Positions 17,073 through 26,487 are shown, counted from the stretch's first letter. The stretch is DNA of 47,621 nucleotides from Bin5 sp965218625 (GCA_965218625.1 CBDCLG010000005.1:1-47621); one strand, 5' to 3'. The notes: a model not told the origin generated them from the letters alone. A program made the numbers and translations.

Positions 17073-17658
17073 TACACCAACGCCCACCGCGACCGCGACA
17101 CCCACAGCCACATCTACGCCGACGTCGACGCCGACTGCGACAGCGACGCCTGGAGGATTCACGTCGAGCGGGTCGGGGACAGTTCATCCGACCCCTACAT
17201 CATCAGCGACCCGACCGGGTGTGACCGCACATTCGATACTCGACCATGTGGCTGACCTGAAGCAGGCGCGATTCGGTCTACTACCGCTGGGACGTCGGCA
17301 ACCGGCCTGGCGAATGGACGATCACGACCGACGCGACGCCGAACGGCCACGATTTCGACCTCTACGCCAGGGACAATCGCGGCGGCAACAGCTGGGACGA
17401 CCGGGACCGGAGCTGGGACGGGGACGAGGAGGTCACAATCGACGTGCCGGCGGCGGCCACATCGTGGTGCGCGTGCAGAACTACGACGGCGGTGCGCCGA
17501 GGGACCTGAAGCTGTCGATCGAGCCGCCGGTGTCTGTCCAGCAGATCTCGGATCCGACGGACACGCCGACGCCAACGCCGACCGACACGGCGACGGCTAC
17601 CGCTACACCAACCCACCAACACGGCGACGGCCAACGCCCACGGCCACGCCGGGACTGA
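16981..17658 (+). CDS. Frame 1 of the mosaic protein: Thr-Pro linker and first PPC-like domain (broken)
   Basis: Reads the linker TPTPTDTPTPTATAT and GGFTSSGSGT, then loses frame. SSDPYIISDPTG is in one frame (17181-17217), GVTAHSI and VADLKQAR in this one, DSVYYRWDVGNRPGEW through EEVTIDVPA in a third (17273-17450), and GGHIVVRVQNYDGG back in this one. Comparison with the three intact copies (18130, 22018 and 22800) places single-base changes near 17180, 17217, 17272, 17450 and 17615. The domain is about 120 residues and resembles bacterial pre-peptidase C-terminal (PPC) domains. Confidence 0.55.
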   Translation: MRGATVDNDLRHTQTAVLWGRRGHRTPTPTDTPTPTATATPTATSTPTSTPTATATPGGFTSSGSGTVHPTPTSSATRPGVTAHSILDHVADLKQARFGLLPLGRRQPAWRMDDHDRRDAERPRFRPLRQGQSRRQQLGRPGPELGRGRGGHNRRAGGGHIVVRVQNYDGGAPRDLKLSIEPPVSVQQISDPTDTPTPTPTDTATATATPTHQHGDGQRPRPRRD

Positions 17659-17675
17659 CCGCGAAATTTGAAGAT

Positions 17676-18977
17676 GTGCCGGCAAGCCACTCGGATGGGT
17701 CGTTCAATTTCCGCATCGCCTTTAGCGAGGCGATCGATACCAGCGCGGCCGATCTGCGCGACCATGCTCTGCTCCTGACCGGCGGCACGGTGACCGGCGC
17801 GCAGCAGGTGGACAGCCGCAGCGACCTGTGGCAGATCACGGTTGCGCCGGATGCGGGCGTCGACGTGTGGGTCATCCTGCCGGCCACCAGCCTCTGCACG
17901 GCAGAGGGCAGCCTCTGCACGGCCGGCGGCAAGCCGCTGTCCAACCGCTCTGAAGCGACGGTGCGGTATGTTGCCCCTACAGACACGCCGACTGCGACGC
18001 CAACAGACACGCCCACGGCAACACCGACGGTGACGCCGACCGACACACCTACCGCGACGCCGACCGATACGCCGACGGCGACACCTACACCTACACCTAC
18101 GCCGACAGCGACGGCAACGCCTGAAGGCTTCACGTCGAGCGGGTCGGGAACCGGGTCCGACCCCTACATCATCAGCGACCCAACCGGCGTATCCGCGCAC
18201 TCGATACGCAGCTACGTTGCTGATCTGAATCGGCGCCAGTCAGTCCACTTCCGCTGGAACGTCGGCGAGCGCGCCGGCAGGTGGACAATCACGACCGATG
18301 CGTCGCCGACCAGCCATGACTATGACCTTTACGGCAGGGACGACCGCGGCAGCAGTTGGGACGACCGGGACCGCAGCGGGAACGGGGACGAGCGCATCGA
18401 CGTCAACGTACTGGCCGGCGGCCACCTTCACCTTCGCGTTGAGAACTATGACGGGGGTGCGCCGACCGATTTGACGTTATCGATCGAGGCGCCGGCCGAC
18501 ACGCCCACGGCGACACCGACCGATACGCCGACCGCGACGCCGACCGACACACCGACAGCGACAGCGACCGACACACCGACAGCGACAGCGACCGATACGC
18601 CAGCACGCGACCGAACGCCCACGGCGACACCGACCGATACGCCGACCGCGACGCCGACCGACACACCGACAGCGACCGACACGCCGACCGCGACACCGAC
18701 AGCGACCGACACACGATACGCCCACGGCAACGCGACCGACACGCCCACGGCGACACCGACCGATACGCCGACCGCGACGCCGACCGACACACCGACCGAC
18801 CGACACGCCCACCGACACCGACCGATACGCACGGCACGCCGGCGACAGCGACCGATACGCCCACGGCAACGCCGACCGACACACCGACTGCAACGCCGAC
18901 CGATACGCCGACGCCCGGCGGGCCGGCGGCGCCGACAGAGTCGATCACGCCTTCGTGGGATTATGTCGAAGATTTGA
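17676..18977 (+). CDS. Frame 3 of the mosaic protein: extracellular Ig-like module, PPC-like domain 2, linkers
   Basis: The frame is meaningful from 17652 (GLTAKFEDVPASHSDGSF). The first 95 residues are a conserved extracellular module (FNFRIAFSEAID, LRDHALLLTGGTVTGA, LWQITVAPDAG, GGKPLSNRSEATV) that recurs in secreted repeat proteins of marine bacteria. A Thr-Pro linker comes next (17980-18118). An intact PPC-like domain follows at 18130-18490 (SGSGTGSDPYIISDPTGV, FRWNVGERAGRWTITTDA, VENYDGGAPTDLTLSI). The rest is Thr-Pro repeat DNA, with several small indels between 18600 and 18850. The end of this frame is not real. Confidence 0.6.
   Translation: MPASHSDGSFNFRIAFSEAIDTSAADLRDHALLLTGGTVTGAQQVDSRSDLWQITVAPDAGVDVWVILPATSLCTAEGSLCTAGGKPLSNRSEATVRYVAPTDTPTATPTDTPTATPTVTPTDTPTATPTDTPTATPTPTPTPTATATPEGFTSSGSGTGSDPYIISDPTGVSAHSIRSYVADLNRRQSVHFRWNVGERAGRWTITTDASPTSHDYDLYGRDDRGSSWDDRDRSGNGDERIDVNVLAGGHLHLRVENYDGGAPTDLTLSIEAPADTPTATPTDTPTATPTDTPTATATDTPTATATDTPARDRTPTATPTDTPTATPTDTPTATDTPTATPTATDTRYAHGNATDTPTATPTDTPTATPTDTPTDRHAHRHRPIRTARRRQRPIRPRQRRPTHRLQRRPIRRRPAGRRRRQSRSRLRGIMSKI
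18497..18920 (+). repeat. Thr-Pro coding tandem repeat, disrupted
   Basis: 24-base units of the ACACCGACNGCGACNCCGACCG type encode TPTATPTD. Between about 18600 and 18850 the units carry several short insertions and deletions (for example CAGCACGCGACCGAACG and CACACGATACGC), which break phase with the frames on both sides. Assembly error in a tandem repeat is likely here. Confidence 0.75.
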
Positions 18978-19717
18978 TTCTCGTCACGTGGGACGCGCCG
19001 GACAGCGGCTCGCTCAGTCACTACATTGTGACGCGCAGGCACGAGGAGGCGGGCGACGTTGTCACGGTCACGTACCGCGTTGGGAGCACATCGACGTCTT
19101 ACCAAGATAGTGACGTCGACTTTGGAAACACCTATGAGTACGCGGTAACGGCCCACTTCAATGCGTTGACGCCGACAGACACGCCGACTGCCACAGCTAC
19201 AGCGACGCCCACGGCCACGGTTGAGGGCGACATCAGTCCGGACAGGGACGCACTGGTCGCGTTATACAACGCTACCCGCGGTCCAAGTTGGACGGATGAC
19301 GATAACTGGCTCAGTTCCAAGCCGATAGGGACCTGGTACGGGGTCACAACGGACGCGAACGGCCGTGTGACCGAGCTGCGTCTGGCGGGCAACCGTTTGT
19401 ACGGCCCGCCGCCGGCTGAGCTGGGCGATCTCGAAGAGCTGACGTATCTGGACCTCAGCGACAACTGGCTGAACGACCCGATTCCGGCCGAGTGGGGCGA
19501 CCTCGATAACCTGACACATCTGGACCTTCATGATACCCATTTGGGCGGTAGGATACCGGCTGCGCTGGGCAATCTCGACAGCTTGAGCTATCTGGATCTC
19601 AACTTTAGCGAACTGGGAGGGTCAATACCAGCGGAGCTGGGCAATCTCGACAGCCTGACCCATTTGGACCTCGGTCACAACGGTCTGAACCTATACGATA
19701 CCAGTCGCCTTGGGTGA
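18974..19717 (+). CDS. Frame 2 of the mosaic protein: FN3 and start of second LRR block
   Basis: In frame from about 18910 (GGPAAPTESITPSWDYVED), so the true segment begins before 18974. It has a third FN3 domain (VTWDAPDSGSLSHYIVTRR, YEYAVTAHF), a short Thr-Pro linker and an LRR N-cap (RDALVALYNATRGPSW, GTWYGVTTDANGRVTELRL). LRRs follow up to LGHNGLN, where an inserted base near 19690-19700 leads to a stop at 19717. The next frame resumes at IPVALGDLANLTHL with no loss of repeat phase, so this is continuous with the following ORF. Confidence 0.65.
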   Translation: MILVTWDAPDSGSLSHYIVTRRHEEAGDVVTVTYRVGSTSTSYQDSDVDFGNTYEYAVTAHFNALTPTDTPTATATATPTATVEGDISPDRDALVALYNATRGPSWTDDDNWLSSKPIGTWYGVTTDANGRVTELRLAGNRLYGPPPAELGDLEELTYLDLSDNWLNDPIPAEWGDLDNLTHLDLHDTHLGGRIPAALGNLDSLSYLDLNFSELGGSIPAELGNLDSLTHLDLGHNGLNLYDTSRLG

Positions 19718-22700
19718 CCTCGCCAACCTGACCCATCTGAACCTCGAGTGGAACGGGCTGGGCGGTTCGATACCGGCCGCGCTGGGCAAACTCGAGAGCC
19801 TGACGTATCTGAACCTAAGCCACAACATCCTAAGCAGACCGATTCCGGCTGCGCTGGGCGACCTCGCCAACCTGCAGGAGTTTTACGCGGTCTACAACCA
19901 TTTGCCGGGACCGATCCCGTCAGAGTTGGGCGGCCTCGCCAGCCTACAAAGGTTGGATCTTTCGCTCAACCGGTTGAGCGGCTCGCTCCCGGCAGGATTG
20001 GGCGACCTTGCCAGCCTGACATATCTGGACCTCTCTCAAAACCAGATTAGCGGCTCGATTCCGAGGGAGCTGGGCAGCCTCGCCAGCCTACGAAGGTTGG
20101 ATCTTTCGTTCAACCGGATGAGCGGCTCGCTCCCGGCAGAGCTGGGTGACCTTGCCAGCCTGACGTATATGGCCCTCGCGCGAAATCAGTTCAGCGGCTC
20201 GATTCCGGCCGAACTGGGCAGCCTCTCCGGCCTCAGTTACCTCACACTTGAGGGCAGCCAGCTGAGTGGGTGCATACCGGCAAGTCTGTACCTTATACCT
20301 GTAAACAACCTCGCCAGCTTAGGTCTGCCGTATTGCGAGGATCCAGGGCCCACTGCCACGCCGACTGCTACAGCCACGGCCACGTCAACGCCGACGTCTA
20401 CGGCTACGGCCACGCCTACGGCAACGATTTCGGCTGACCCCAGCGACAGAGAGGTGCTGGTTGCCCTCTACAATGCCACCAGAGGCCATAACTGGACGCA
20501 CAGCGGCAACTGGCTTTCCGACGAGCCGATCGGAGACTGGTTCGGTGTCACCACCGACGAGAATGGGCGCGTGACCGAGCTGCGCCTCTCGCGCAACTGG
20601 TTGGCGGGGACGATCCCTGTGGTGCTGGCCAGACTCGACAACCTGAAGCATTTGGACCTGAGTTTCAATCGTGTGGTCAGAGAGATTCCTGTGGAGCTTG
20701 GCAACCTCGATAACTTGCTGGTGCTGGACCTCAGCTGGAATTCGGACTTGGACGGCTCGCTCCCCGCCCAGCTGGGCAACCTCGACAGCCTGCAGGAACT
20801 GCGCCTCAAAAAAAGTGGGTTGAGCGGTTCGATTCCGCCCGAGCTTGGCAACCTCGCCAACCTACGCGTGCTGGACCTGTATGGGAACCGAGAGTTTAGC
20901 GGCGCGATTCCCTCCGAGCTGGGCGGTCTCGCCAACTTGACAGTTCTCGACCTTGCTGAAAACGATTTCAGCGGTTCGATTCCAGCCGAGCTGGGAAATC
21001 TCGGCCAGCTGAAGGAGCTGGTCCTCCATGGCAACGATTTGAGCGGGTCGATTCCAAGTGAATTGGGCAACCTGGTCAAGCTGGAAAGGCTGAGAATCGG
21101 CAGCAACGGTTTTAGTGGTGCGATTCCAAGCGAGCTCGGCAGCCTCAGCAGCCTGCAATATATGGAACTTGGCTACAACGAGTTAAACGGCTCGATTCCG
21201 GGCGCGCTGGGCAGCCTCACCAACCTGTACTATCTGGGCCTTGACTTCAATCAGTTGAGCGGCTCGATTCCGGCTGAGCTGGGCAGCCTCGCCAGCCTGA
21301 GGTATATGTTGATCTCAGCCAACAATCTGAGCGGTGCGATTCCGGCTGAGCTGGGCAATCTCGCCAGCCTGGAATGGTTGTACCTGGGAGGCAACGAGTT
21401 GAGCGGCTCGATTCCAGCCGAACTGGGCAACCTCGACACCCTTGAGAGGATGGAGCTCGGAGGCAACAGTTTGAGCGGTACGATTCCGGCTGAGCTGGGC
21501 AACCTCGATAACCTGGAGAGGATGATCCTCTCTGGCAACAAGCTGAGCGGTTCGATTCCGGCGGCGCTCGGGGACCTCGACAGCCTGGCGCGCCTGTACC
21601 TCGGCAGTAACGAATTGAGCGGTTCGATTCCAAGCGAAATGGGCAACATCAGGACGCTGGAGCACTTGCACCTCGATTCGAACCAGCTGACCGGCCCGTT
21701 TCCAGCTTCGTTTGCCAAACTGGTCAATCTGACTCTATTGTACGTCACCGGCAATCAGTTGAGCGGATGTATTCCCGAGGCCTTGCGGACAGTTACCGAT
21801 AGCGACTTTGCCAGCCTCAACCTGCTGTTCTGTGGCGACGCTACGGCCACGCCGACAGTTACAGCCACCTCCACGCCGACAGCGACTCCGACCGATACGC
21901 CAACGCCGACGCCTACACCAACGCCGACCGATACGCCGACGCCGACCGATACGCCGACGCCGACCGATACGCCGACACCGACCGCTACGCCGACACCTAC
22001 TGCCACGCCGGAGGCCCTTACGTCGAGCGGATCGGGGACCTCGTCCGATCCGTACATCATCGCTAACCCGGCCGGCGTATCGGCGCATTCGATACGCGGC
22101 TACGTCGCCGATCTGAATGCACGCGACTCGGTCTACTTCCGGTGGGATGTAGGAGACCGGGCCGGTACATGGACGATCACGACCGACGCGTCGCCGAACG
22201 GGCACGATTTCGACCTCTACGTCAGGGACGACCGCGGCAACAGCTGGGACGACCAGGACCGCAGCGGGGACGGCGACGAGGAGGTCACTGTCGACGTGCC
22301 GGCCGACGGCCACATCGTCGTGCGGGTGCAGAACTACGCCGGCGGCGCGCCGACCGATCTGAAGCTGTCGATCGAAGCGCCGGCTGACCCGCCGGTCTCC
22401 GATCCAACCGACACGCCCACGGCGACACCGACCGATACGCCGACGGCGACAGCGACCGATACGCCGACGGCGACAGCGACCGACACGCCGACGGCGACAG
22501 CGACCGACACGCCCACGGCAACGCCGACCGATACGCCCACGGCGACAGCGACCGACACGCCCACGGCAACGGCGACGGACACACCTACGGCGACACCGAC
22601 GGATACGCCCACTGCGACACCGACCGACACGCCAACGGCAACGCCGACCGATACACCCACCGCGACACCGACCGATACACCCACGGCAACGGCGACGGAC

Positions 22701-25700
22701 ACACCTACGGCGACACCGACGGACACGCCCACTGCGACACCGACGGACACGCCAACGGCGACACCGACCGACACGCCAACACCCACTGCCACGCCGGAGG
22801 CCATGATGTCCAGCGGGTCGGGAACCGAGTCCGACCCGTACATTGTCAGCGACCCGACCGGCGTGACCGCACATTCGATACGCAGCGTCGTCGTCGACTT
22901 GCGGGCGCGGCAGTCGAAGTACTTCCGTTGGGACGTCGGCAACCGCGCTGGTGAATGGACGATCACGACCGACGCGTCGCCGACCGGCCACGACTTCGAT
23001 CTTTACGGCAAGGACAACCGCGGCAGCGCCTGGGACGACCAGAACCGGAGCTCTGACGGCGACGAGGAGGTCACGGTCGACGTGCCGACGGGCGGCCACA
23101 TCGTGCTGCGCGTGCAGAATTACGACGGCGGCGCGCCGACCGATTTGACGCTTTCGATCGAAGCGCCGGACGCGGTCGACCCGCCCGTCTCCGATCCAAC
23201 CGACACGCCAACCGCGACCGCGACGCCGACTGATACACCGACCGCTACAGCGACGCCTACGCCTACCAACACTGCGACAATCACGCCGACACCAACTGAC
23301 ACGCCCACGCCGACGGCCACGGTTGAGGGCAGCACTCTTACGGACAGGGAGGCGCTGGTCGCGCTCTACAATGCGACCGACGGCGCCAACTGGACCGACA
23401 ACACCAATTGGCTCAGCCAGGAGCCGCTCTCGACCTGGCACGGCATCACCACCAACTCAGACGGCAACGTCACCAACATCAGCCTTCCCGGCAACGTTCT
23501 CAGCGGCACCATCCCGCCCTCGCTTGACGCACTCGACAACCTGCTCTTCCTGTCGCTCGGCAACAACCAGTTGAGCGGCTCGATCCCCGCAAGACTCGGC
23601 AACCTTCAAGAGCTGCAAAATTTGTATCTCACCAACAACCAGCTGAGCGGCTCGATCCCGTCCGAACTCGGCAATATAAGCTCGCTCAAAGTGCTGAAGC
23701 TCGGCCAAAACGACCTGACCGGCTCGATTCCTTCCGAGTTGGGCAACCTCGACAACCTGACCATGCTCGTGCTCCACATCAATGAACTGAGCGGGTTGAT
23801 TCCGAGCGAGTTGGGCAACCTGGACTCGCTGCAAATGTTGTTCCTGAGCCACAACGATTTGAGCGGGACGATTCCGGCCGAGCTGGGCAATCTGGACAAC
23901 CTGACTTACCTCTACCTCTCGGGCAACGGACTGAGCGGATGCATTCCCGATGTCTTGCGCAATGTAGCCAACAAAGACTTGGACCGGCTTGGTCTGTTCT
24001 ACTGTTCAGATCCCACGCCCACGCCCACGACTACGGCCACAGCCACAGCCACGCCCACGACTACCGCTACGGCCACAGCCACGCCTACGGCCACAGCGAC
24101 GATTACAGACACAACAACGATTGCAACCACGGAAAGAGGGGCGCTGGTTGCGCTCTACAACGCCACCGACGGCGCCAACTGGCAGAACAAGACCAACTGG
24201 CTGAGCCAGGAGCCGATCTCGACCTGGTACGGCGTGTCCACAGACGGAAACGGACGCGTTATGGAGCTGCTTCTTACAGACAACGGGCTGCGCGGAACGA
24301 TCCCGAACCTGAGCGCCCTGACCGAGCTGGAGAACCTGTACCTGGATCGCAACGATTTGAGCGGGACGATCCCGGACCTGAGCACCTTCACCAACCTGAC
24401 GCATCTGTACCTGAACTTCAATCAGCTGAGCGGGACGATCCCCAGTCTGAGCGCACTCACCAAGCTGAAGTATCTGTACTTGAGCTTCAACGATCTGAGC
24501 GGGCAGATCCCCAGTCTGAGCGCACTCACCGATCTGCGGTTTCTGCACATGGACCACAACGATTTGAGTGGGACGATCCCCAGCCTGAGCGCGCTCACCA
24601 GGCTGCGGGAGCTGAAGATCAGCTTCAACGATTTGACCGGGACGATCCCCAGTCTGAGCGCACTCGCGAACCTGTGGGTGTTGGAACTCCACCGTAACGA
24701 TTTGACCGGGACGATCCCCAGTCTGAGCGCACTCACCGAGCTGGACAGTCTGTACCTGGGCAACAACCAGTTGACCGGGACGGTCCCGGACCTGAGCGCG
24801 CTCACCCATCTATATGTCCTTTCCCTCGACGATAACCAACTGACCGGGACGGTCCCGGACCTGAGCGCGCTCACCAACCTGAAGTATCTGGACTTGAACG
24901 ACAACGATCTGAGTGGGCAGATTCCGGACCTGAGCAAACTGACTTTGCTGCAGGAGGTCCACTTGGAGGGAAACAGCTTCAGCGGGCAGATCCCGGATTT
25001 GAGCGCGCTCACCGAGCTGCGCGAGCTCACGCTTGGCGACAACCAGTTGAGCGGGTCGCTGCCCGACCTGAGCGCGCAGACCGAACTGAGGGAGTTGATC
25101 GCCGAAAACAACCAGCTGAGCGGGTCGCTGCCGGACCTGAGCGCAAATAAAGAGCTGGAGAAGCTCAACCTGGGCAATAACCAGTTCAGCGGCCAGATCA
25201 TGGACCTGAGCCTGCTGACGGACCTGTCGCGCCTGGATTTGAGCAGCAATCAGCTGACGGGGCCGGTGCTGAACCTGAATCTGCTCACCAACCTGACGGC
25301 GCTGTCGCTGGGCGGGAACAGCGGGCTGTGCCTGCCGGGCGGGGAGATTGCGGCGGGCTCGAACAGCGTCGTGACCACCCATCTGAACAGCCTCAATCTG
25401 CCTTCGTGTTCGGACAGTGCGACGCTGACGCCGCCGGGCACGCCCCAGAACCTGACGGCGACGGTCTCCGGCAGCCAGGTCGCGCTGAGCTGGGATGCGG
25501 CGACGGATGCGGCGACGGATGCGGCCAGCTACGCGTTGCGGGCGTGGGACAGCCTCGACCGCGCATGGGGCGCGCTCGGCGGGACGTTGACCAGCACAAG
25601 CTACACGCACACCGTGCAGACCGACGGCAGAAACTACTATTACCAGGTCCGGGCGCAGGGTTCGAACGGCGTTTGGGGGAACTGGTCGGACCGGGTTCAT

Positions 25701-26366
25701 GCCGTCATAGGCACGCACCAGTTTCCGCCGCCGCCGGCATCGTTGGGGCTTGATATCTTCTATCAGAAATATGTCAACGTCAGCGGCGTGACCATCGTCG
25801 CCCCCAGCGAGGTTTCGGACGCGAAGATGGTCGAAGCGCGCGGGGTGGTCAGCGGTATGGTCTCGTCGCTCAAGGGCGACCTGCTCACCACGCTCGTCGC
25901 CAACAATGCCCAGATATCGATCTATAAGTATGACGAAGAGAAAGGCAGAGTCGTCCAGTTGCCGGAATTCACAGGTACGAACGACTCACTGGGTTATGCA
26001 ACTAAACGTGTCGTCGGGTGGTTGGCGGGCGTGCCGGCAGCGGACCCGTATTGCGAGACGATAGTCCACGAAATCGGGCACCTTGCGCATTATGCAACTG
26101 AAGATCAGACGGGCGGACAGGACTTCAATGACCGTCTCAGAGCCGCATACCGGGCGATGTTGAATGGAGAACTGTGGGAATATCAGTACGCGCGAACAAA
26201 TTGGCAGGAATATTTTGCCGAAGGCGTGTTCTACTGGGTCTTGGGTTCGGTACCGGATTCTCTGGTGGAGGAAGAGACCACGCTCGCCGAATACGATCCC
26301 ACTGTCGTGACGCTGGTTACGGAGTTGTTCAACGAAGTGTCATTGCCGGCGTCCTGTGATGACTGA
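19710..26366 (+). CDS. LRR / PPC-like / FN3 mosaic protein with C-terminal lethal-factor-like zincin
   Basis: 2218 residues, intact. Order: end of LRR block 2; Thr-Pro linker; LRR block 3 (20440-21835, N-cap DREVLVALYNATRGHNW, about 16 repeats, C-cap SGCIPEALR and LLFCGD); linker; PPC-like domain at 22018-22386; long linker (22405-22798); PPC-like domain at 22800-23170; linker; LRR block 4 (23340-24005); block 5 (24125-25400) with shorter LTGTIPSLSALTxL repeats; FN3 (25440-25715). The last 210 residues form a metallopeptidase-like domain with HEIGH (His2120, Glu2121, His2124), and a third-ligand candidate in WQEYFAEG (Glu2167 or Glu2171), spaced as in anthrax lethal factor/Pro-Pro endopeptidase. 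It has no signal peptide of its own and starts mid-repeat, so it is probably the 3' part of a longer gene beginning at 14508. Protease activity is inferred. Confidence 0.85.
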   Translation: MGDLANLTHLNLEWNGLGGSIPAALGKLESLTYLNLSHNILSRPIPAALGDLANLQEFYAVYNHLPGPIPSELGGLASLQRLDLSLNRLSGSLPAGLGDLASLTYLDLSQNQISGSIPRELGSLASLRRLDLSFNRMSGSLPAELGDLASLTYMALARNQFSGSIPAELGSLSGLSYLTLEGSQLSGCIPASLYLIPVNNLASLGLPYCEDPGPTATPTATATATSTPTSTATATPTATISADPSDREVLVALYNATRGHNWTHSGNWLSDEPIGDWFGVTTDENGRVTELRLSRNWLAGTIPVVLARLDNLKHLDLSFNRVVREIPVELGNLDNLLVLDLSWNSDLDGSLPAQLGNLDSLQELRLKKSGLSGSIPPELGNLANLRVLDLYGNREFSGAIPSELGGLANLTVLDLAENDFSGSIPAELGNLGQLKELVLHGNDLSGSIPSELGNLVKLERLRIGSNGFSGAIPSELGSLSSLQYMELGYNELNGSIPGALGSLTNLYYLGLDFNQLSGSIPAELGSLASLRYMLISANNLSGAIPAELGNLASLEWLYLGGNELSGSIPAELGNLDTLERMELGGNSLSGTIPAELGNLDNLERMILSGNKLSGSIPAALGDLDSLARLYLGSNELSGSIPSEMGNIRTLEHLHLDSNQLTGPFPASFAKLVNLTLLYVTGNQLSGCIPEALRTVTDSDFASLNLLFCGDATATPTVTATSTPTATPTDTPTPTPTPTPTDTPTPTDTPTPTDTPTPTATPTPTATPEALTSSGSGTSSDPYIIANPAGVSAHSIRGYVADLNARDSVYFRWDVGDRAGTWTITTDASPNGHDFDLYVRDDRGNSWDDQDRSGDGDEEVTVDVPADGHIVVRVQNYAGGAPTDLKLSIEAPADPPVSDPTDTPTATPTDTPTATATDTPTATATDTPTATATDTPTATPTDTPTATATDTPTATATDTPTATPTDTPTATPTDTPTATPTDTPTATPTDTPTATATDTPTATPTDTPTATPTDTPTATPTDTPTPTATPEAMMSSGSGTESDPYIVSDPTGVTAHSIRSVVVDLRARQSKYFRWDVGNRAGEWTITTDASPTGHDFDLYGKDNRGSAWDDQNRSSDGDEEVTVDVPTGGHIVLRVQNYDGGAPTDLTLSIEAPDAVDPPVSDPTDTPTATATPTDTPTATATPTPTNTATITPTPTDTPTPTATVEGSTLTDREALVALYNATDGANWTDNTNWLSQEPLSTWHGITTNSDGNVTNISLPGNVLSGTIPPSLDALDNLLFLSLGNNQLSGSIPARLGNLQELQNLYLTNNQLSGSIPSELGNISSLKVLKLGQNDLTGSIPSELGNLDNLTMLVLHINELSGLIPSELGNLDSLQMLFLSHNDLSGTIPAELGNLDNLTYLYLSGNGLSGCIPDVLRNVANKDLDRLGLFYCSDPTPTPTTTATATATPTTTATATATPTATATITDTTTIATTERGALVALYNATDGANWQNKTNWLSQEPISTWYGVSTDGNGRVMELLLTDNGLRGTIPNLSALTELENLYLDRNDLSGTIPDLSTFTNLTHLYLNFNQLSGTIPSLSALTKLKYLYLSFNDLSGQIPSLSALTDLRFLHMDHNDLSGTIPSLSALTRLRELKISFNDLTGTIPSLSALANLWVLELHRNDLTGTIPSLSALTELDSLYLGNNQLTGTVPDLSALTHLYVLSLDDNQLTGTVPDLSALTNLKYLDLNDNDLSGQIPDLSKLTLLQEVHLEGNSFSGQIPDLSALTELRELTLGDNQLSGSLPDLSAQTELRELIAENNQLSGSLPDLSANKELEKLNLGNNQFSGQIMDLSLLTDLSRLDLSSNQLTGPVLNLNLLTNLTALSLGGNSGLCLPGGEIAAGSNSVVTTHLNSLNLPSCSDSATLTPPGTPQNLTATVSGSQVALSWDAATDAATDAASYALRAWDSLDRAWGALGGTLTSTSYTHTVQTDGRNYYYQVRAQGSNGVWGNWSDRVHAVIGTHQFPPPPASLGLDIFYQKYVNVSGVTIVAPSEVSDAKMVEARGVVSGMVSSLKGDLLTTLVANNAQISIYKYDEEKGRVVQLPEFTGTNDSLGYATKRVVGWLAGVPAADPYCETIVHEIGHLAHYATEDQTGGQDFNDRLRAAYRAMLNGELWEYQYARTNWQEYFAEGVFYWVLGSVPDSLVEEETTLAEYDPTVVTLVTELFNEVSLPASCDD
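21838..22012 (+). repeat. Thr-Pro coding tandem repeat
   Basis: Linker between LRR block 3 and a PPC-like domain, made of GATACGCCGACGCCGACC units encoding DTPTPT. Intact frame. Confidence 0.85.
22405..22798 (+). repeat. Long Thr-Pro coding tandem repeat
   Basis: About 390 bases of near-perfect 24-base units encoding TPTATPTD and TPTATATD between two PPC-like domains. The frame is unbroken, unlike the similar array at 18497-18920. Confidence 0.88.
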
Positions 26367-26487
26367 CCTTGAAGATGCAACAAGAACAGCTGCAATGAGT
26401 CCGGTGAACTGCTTAACTGCCGGAACTCGCTTAACGGCCGGAACTCGGAACTCGACCTGCGCGTGTTCACGCGAGACCGAGTAGGAT

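Noticed and set aside
22405..22798. CRISPR-like regular repeat spacing
   Set aside because: Units are contiguous, have no unique spacers, and code for Thr-Pro in an intact frame.
14886..22966. Long minus-strand frames of VGVAVGVSVGV repeats
   Set aside because: They are the antisense reading of the Thr-Pro coding repeats.
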